Positions 60,510 through 64,000 of a stretch of DNA of 64,000 nt are shown one piece after another. A program made the position numbers and the translations under genes. This stretch comes from Phragmites australis (lineage: Eukaryota > Streptophyta > Magnoliopsida > Poales > Poaceae). Position 1 is the stretch's first letter. Each line of letters begins with the position of its first letter. The stretch lies in NCBI RefSeq assembly GCF_958298935.1, contig NC_084921.1, positions 47,851,001-47,915,000 on the forward strand. Direction: 5' to 3'. Under the pieces are notes generated by a model. The model was not told where the DNA came from and made no database searches. It saw only the letters and a list, made by a program, of their open reading frames with translations.

Positions 60510-61135
60510 GAAGAATGAGGTGAAGATTACGATCTCTCCCTGGTGGGGAGCAGGGAACTCCCCCCAGGACGATATCCCAAAAACAGGCGGCGCGGGAGCA
60601 GGCGATTCTCATACATCTACTTCAACTTCGTGGCAGTGCACTTAGACTTGGGAAGTCAAGCTCCTTTCCAGTGTGTGGCGCCATGGGAGCACAACGATGG
60701 TCTTGACAAGAAAGACGGGAGGAGATTGGGGGCAATGGGCTTTGGCGCAAGGGCTTGGAGTGCGAAGGGGTTTCCAGGGGCTTCTACCCTTCGATTTATA
60801 GGATCGACTCGACCCCGCTGCCTCGAATTTTGTGGGCCGTTTGGGGAACCAAAATTCCCTCGAAGCCCGACGGCCATCAAGTTTTCTCTCTCCCACAATT
60901 ATCTCCCTCGCGCATGCCCTCCTCTTTTCTCTCTCCCACGATCTCTCTATATGGACGTTTAACCTCCCCTCGGGATACGTTTTCCTGAGCCAGCTACGAT
61001 GGTGGACCGTGTCGCCGACCACTCCCTGGGCAAAACTCTTGTTCACCCAGGGTCCAAGTGGTACGACCATGTCCGATCGTGTCCTTATGAAGAATAGCTC
61101 AGATCACCATATCCGCGTTGGAGCTTGGGGACTAC

Positions 61136-61924
61136 TGTCGATGTAAAGAATATAGGGATCTCCCATCGTGATGGCCCGCAACGGCTGGTTTTGGCAGTAT
61201 CAACTTTCTCTCTCTGACCCAGGCCCACTGCGCTACCAGTTGGCGCCAGCCCAACCACAACCCTGACCTTTGGGAATTTCCCGCAACCAGCCCTTGCTGG
61301 TTGTGGGGCAGGTACTCGTCTAACCCTTCAAACCTCATTTAATGCCGCTACTCATGCCGTTTTCCTTCCCCAGGCGTTTCACTCCAGTAGAGGCGGCATG
61401 GCCGGCGCAGGGTCACCGTGTCTTGTACCACAACATTAATTATTACGGGATGGGTCATAGACGTGATAGAGGGCATGGTAGGCACGCGTGGGAAACTGTC
61501 GATAGGACAGGGCAGATCGGGCGACCCAAACACGATAAGCAGGGATGCGACCAGCGGATGGGACGCGCATCTCAGTGCTGCAGGGCAGGCACAGCGCAAG
61601 TGTATCCTGTAATGATAGCCTATGCAGATCATCTAGGTAGGTATGGGTCTATTTGTTGGGCCCACGTGTAAGACTCCTTTCCTCCTAGGTTATAAGGGGA
61701 AGGGAGTCCACCTTGGCAAAAGAAGGGGTCCCGAAAAAGACGAAAAGCAGAAACCATACTGAGTGAGAAGAATACACAGGATGTAGGGCTATTACTCCAA
61801 GAGGGGCCTGAACCTGGATAAATTTTAGTGTTCTTAGATTAGCACATGTACATTCCCAGACCACAGATCACGCACCCGTTATCCGATACACCCCAGAATC
61901 ACTATGAGGGATTAACTCTCGACA
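61136..61924 (+). repeat. 3' LTR of the Tat element
   Basis: Begins TGTCGATGTAAAGAATATAG, ends AACTCTCGACA, and is followed by target duplication TAACT. Confidence 0.92.
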
Positions 61925-62635
61925 TAACTTCAGTGGCAAATGGTACATATATTATTTGATAATCTGTAATAATTGTTTGTAGTAGCGCCATATATGATCT
62001 CTGAACAACAAACATAGCTATAATGCCAATTACAAATAGTCTATGTGATTTTAAAAATCGCACTTCTGGAGGAAAAGGTAAAAAAAAACTCTAGAACTAA
62101 AGCTCCATTTTGACATAATTCTATCTTGGAAGGAGACTGAACAACTTACATTTTCCCTTTATTATGACACTGAGGTGAGATAGAGCTGTTCAAATAACTG
62201 ATAAGCAAAAAAGTTGTTTTGCCCAACCCAATATTTGCATCACTAAGAGCAAAAGAAAGATATTCTAGACAAGAAATGGTTTTTTTTGTTGGTTAAAGCG
62301 CATGCTGTGCCACCATTTTTTAGTGGAGAACTGCATATAACTAATTGAACCAAATCAACTTGCTACCTTTAGTTCCAAAAATGTCCAAATTATTCATTGG
62401 CTTTCCTGAATATTTGTTTCACAAACAGTTGCTTCTCTTCTCAGTTGTTTAGTAGCAACAGGGGCTCTGGACTTAAAAAAGCTATTTCCATAAACAAAAG
62501 CTGCAAAAATATGGGGAGAATGTTTTGCACCCAAGGAACACAGTCTGGAGATAAGACCCGATGCATTTTACATTCCTATGGACAGGCATAAAATCCAAAT
62601 GGAGCCACGAAAATCAGATGATGAATCATCTACGG

Positions 62636-63330
62636 CTAAAATCTACAACTAGCATGTAAAAGATGCTCATGCCAACTGCATTGGGTTGAGGAAATGTCAG
62701 TAATCAAGCAAATATGCTCTATTCTTCCAATCAAACAGCAGACTAACCCAATTCCTCCCGTACTCTCACCAAATCTCACCAAGTGCTTCGGCGCCTGTAC
62801 GTTCGATGCCGATCTCTCGATCGACAGACGTCGGGTGATGAGGACAAGGACACCAGCATAGGGTAGAAGGCAACGGCAGGCGAAGGGAGAAGGCCTCTTC
62901 GCAAGTGGCGCCCTGGCGAGCATCGCGCAGGGAGAGGACGACACCAAGAGGGGTGGTGCACCATGAAAAGGGGATGGCGCTGACAGAAGTGGCACGTAGC
63001 AAGGAGGATGGCGGTTGGGTGTGGCAGCCACAGGAGGGGAGGCGGCGGTGATAGCGTCGAAGGGCAATGGGAGCAACGGGGGCTTGGAGCCTTCTAGAGA
63101 CCGATATTTTTGCCCGGGCGAATCACCTGTTCACACATGGACCATACTAGAGGTGCAACAAGCTCCGCTCCGAAGGCACCAAAAGCCGCACGACACGGAT
63201 CGAACAGTCTCAAGGTTTTTCGCTGGTATAGGCTCAAATATGTCATGTAAGGTGCAATACGAAAAAGCATACTTGTTACAACATTCTAGAAAGTGCACAA
63301 ATCGGAATAGAAAAACAAAATCTTAAGGCT
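62636..63330 (-). other. GC-rich segment with a 146-codon open frame, nature unclear
   Basis: 62636-63076 is open on the minus strand and GC-rich (LPLPFDAITAASPPVAATPN...), ending before a donor-like GGTGAGATTTGGTGAG at ~62780. It could be a grass-type first exon of another transcript or inserted sequence in an intron of the host gene. The sequence resembles no family I know. Confidence 0.3.
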
Positions 63331-63355
63331 AATGAGGTACAAAAGAAAAGATTAC

Positions 63356-63428
63356 CTGTCTAAAAACTCATGAACTCCTGTATTTATGCACCATGGACAC
63401 ATTGTGTTTGCACTGAGTGATTGTTCAG
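63356..63428 (-). CDS. Candidate upstream exon of the disrupted host gene
   Basis: On the minus strand ATTTGCAG precedes and GTAATC follows a 73-nt open segment reading EQSLSANTMCPWCINTGVHE then FLD. The clean splice sites and the CPWC pair suggest a real exon, perhaps part of a zinc-binding unit. Its link to 61925-62000 needs further small exons that I could not fix; one possibility is a 36-nt exon near 62148-62190, but its phase does not fit the next exon. Confidence 0.45.
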
Positions 63429-63739
63429 CTGCAAATTGCAGGATATATAAATAATAAACGGGAGGCAAACATATACTGAGATAATCGAATAAGTCTAGAA
63501 TTTATATAGTAAAAAGAAAAGGAGAGAACTATACCTCTGTAAGACTTGGTTAGTGTGAAAAAAAATAGACAGTGGTTTATTCTGGCCAATCGCAAAGATT
63601 TCTTTATCACTGAATTAGGATACCCTTTGACGCTACATATTAAACTTCATTTCAAAGTTGCCACAAATAATTGTTTTGAGCAAAAAGTTGGGAAACATTA
63701 AGCAACTCCTGAGTGCATCTCTACGAGAGAATATGGGCG

Positions 63740-64000
63740 GAGAAAATCACTAAATACTTGGTATTTTTGCTCAAAAATGAGAAATAATCTTATGAGATCT
63801 GATCTTACATATTTAATAGCTCTAAATGTAATTGAAAATTCAGGAAGGAGCCACACTAATAGAGTCACATACATCCAAGCTGGTAAAAGAATAGAAATTA
63901 AAAGGCAGTGTGCCAAAAGGATCAAGGTCATTGATGATAGCTCGGTTCCTTTCTAACCAACTAGTCCAGTTAACAGCAACAGAAATCACTCCAACATACA
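63740..64000 (-). other. Possible further exon sequence at the window edge
   Basis: A minus-strand frame from ~64000 reads YVGVISVAVNWTSWLERNRA and IINDLDPFGTLPFNFYSF before a stop near 63845, and another frame reads YQVFSDFLRPYSLVEMHSGV near 63700-63770. Both look protein-like, but no family or certain splice sites are evident. It may belong to the same host gene. Confidence 0.35.

Larger units (their letters stand above)
53943..61924 (+). mobile_element. Tat-type gypsy retrotransposon with antisense ORF, decayed
   Basis: LTRs 53943-54744 and 61136-61924 with an exact 5-bp target duplication TAACT (53938-53942 and 61925-61929). A primer-binding site follows the left LTR, and a purine-rich GGAGCTTGGGGACTAC precedes the right one. 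The plus-strand interior has only an integrase relic and a short gag-like start (SPTTGESRSEDPSHCDVFFM near 54814). The 3' half is taken up by minus-strand frames with a PF04195-like gypsy-associated domain, an arrangement known in Tat elements such as RIRE2, Grande and Retand. It is inserted in a coding exon of the minus-strand host gene. Confidence 0.9.
53492..62000 (-). pseudogene. Unidentified host gene, C-terminal exons, split by an 8-kb gypsy insertion
   Basis: The penultimate exon is 61925-62000 joined to 53740-53937 (274 nt once one TAACT copy is removed). The last exon is 53492-53607. Acceptor (TTGTTGTTCAG before AGATCA), donor (TTAA then GTATGC) and final acceptor (TTTTTAG before AGCACT) are canonical, and phases agree: one leftover base plus two. 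The 129-residue end includes MALLQTIITDYQIIYVPFAT, VGIESDISLLAVRQIRIPYD, YGKCLGKQLTSCEQAASASH and MDQLSYLPHMKHFATSALS, then TAA. I do not recognise the family. Open frame continuity across the insertion and matched splice phases argue for a real gene that was intact before insertion. More exons probably lie to the right (see 63356-63428). Not translatable as it stands unless the element is removed or the locus is truncated. Confidence 0.7.

Noticed and set aside
1..64000. CRISPR arrays, riboswitches, operons or prokaryotic defence systems
   Set aside because: Intron-bearing genes and plant retrotransposons show nuclear plant DNA; repeats here are transposon-derived.

Overview
This is nuclear DNA from a flowering plant, almost certainly a grass. 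The reasons are a bHLH gene of the grass LAX PANICLE1 / barren stalk1 type, an intron-containing BAG-domain chaperone gene, and a dense nested mix of grass-type transposons (Tat and Tekay gypsy, Sirevirus and other copia, CACTA, Mutator-like, hAT, Tourist MITEs, an L1 LINE end). There are no operons, CRISPR arrays or prokaryotic features. I place it no closer than Poaceae.

Layout. 1-6.3 kb: a foldback MITE, then a small Tat-type gypsy element (1946-6259, 5-bp target duplication) that itself carries a hAT MITE. 6.3-10.9 kb: gene-proximal DNA with the bHLH gene on the minus strand (9460-10104). 10.9-16.6 kb: a complete but decayed copia element whose near edge lies about 0.7 kb upstream of that gene's TATA-like box. 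16.6-20.8 kb: a largely transposon-poor stretch, then a hAT-like element and a hAT transposase relic. 20.8-33.2 kb: one large Mutator-like element, defined by AT-rich terminal inverted repeats and an imperfect 10-bp target duplication. It holds a broken plant-mobile-domain gene and was later filled with a solo Tekay-like LTR, a Sirevirus-like LTR and two oppositely oriented LTR pieces. 34.8-40.8 kb: a truncated Sirevirus and an L1 LINE 3' end. 41.5-46.2 kb: a Tourist MITE, then the BAG-domain gene (four exons, plus strand) with three MITEs in intron 1. 46.2-50 kb: a truncated Tekay-like gypsy pol interrupted in the integrase by a 1.26-kb CACTA element that contains a tRNA-like SINE candidate. 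50.7-52.1 kb: a solo LTR with hairpin-forming tandem repeats. 53.5-64 kb: an unidentified multi-exon host gene on the minus strand, whose penultimate exon is split by an 8-kb Tat gypsy element (53943-61924) that carries a long antisense ORF region.

The likely functional genes are the bHLH regulator and the BAG co-chaperone. The third host gene appears broken by the gypsy insertion. Everything else is transposon or unassigned spacer. I found no convincing new biological system. The most informative structures are the exon-disrupting insertion, the Mutator-like element with a plant mobile domain gene, the CACTA/SINE nest, and several unrelated LTRs that each carry arrays of short palindromes.
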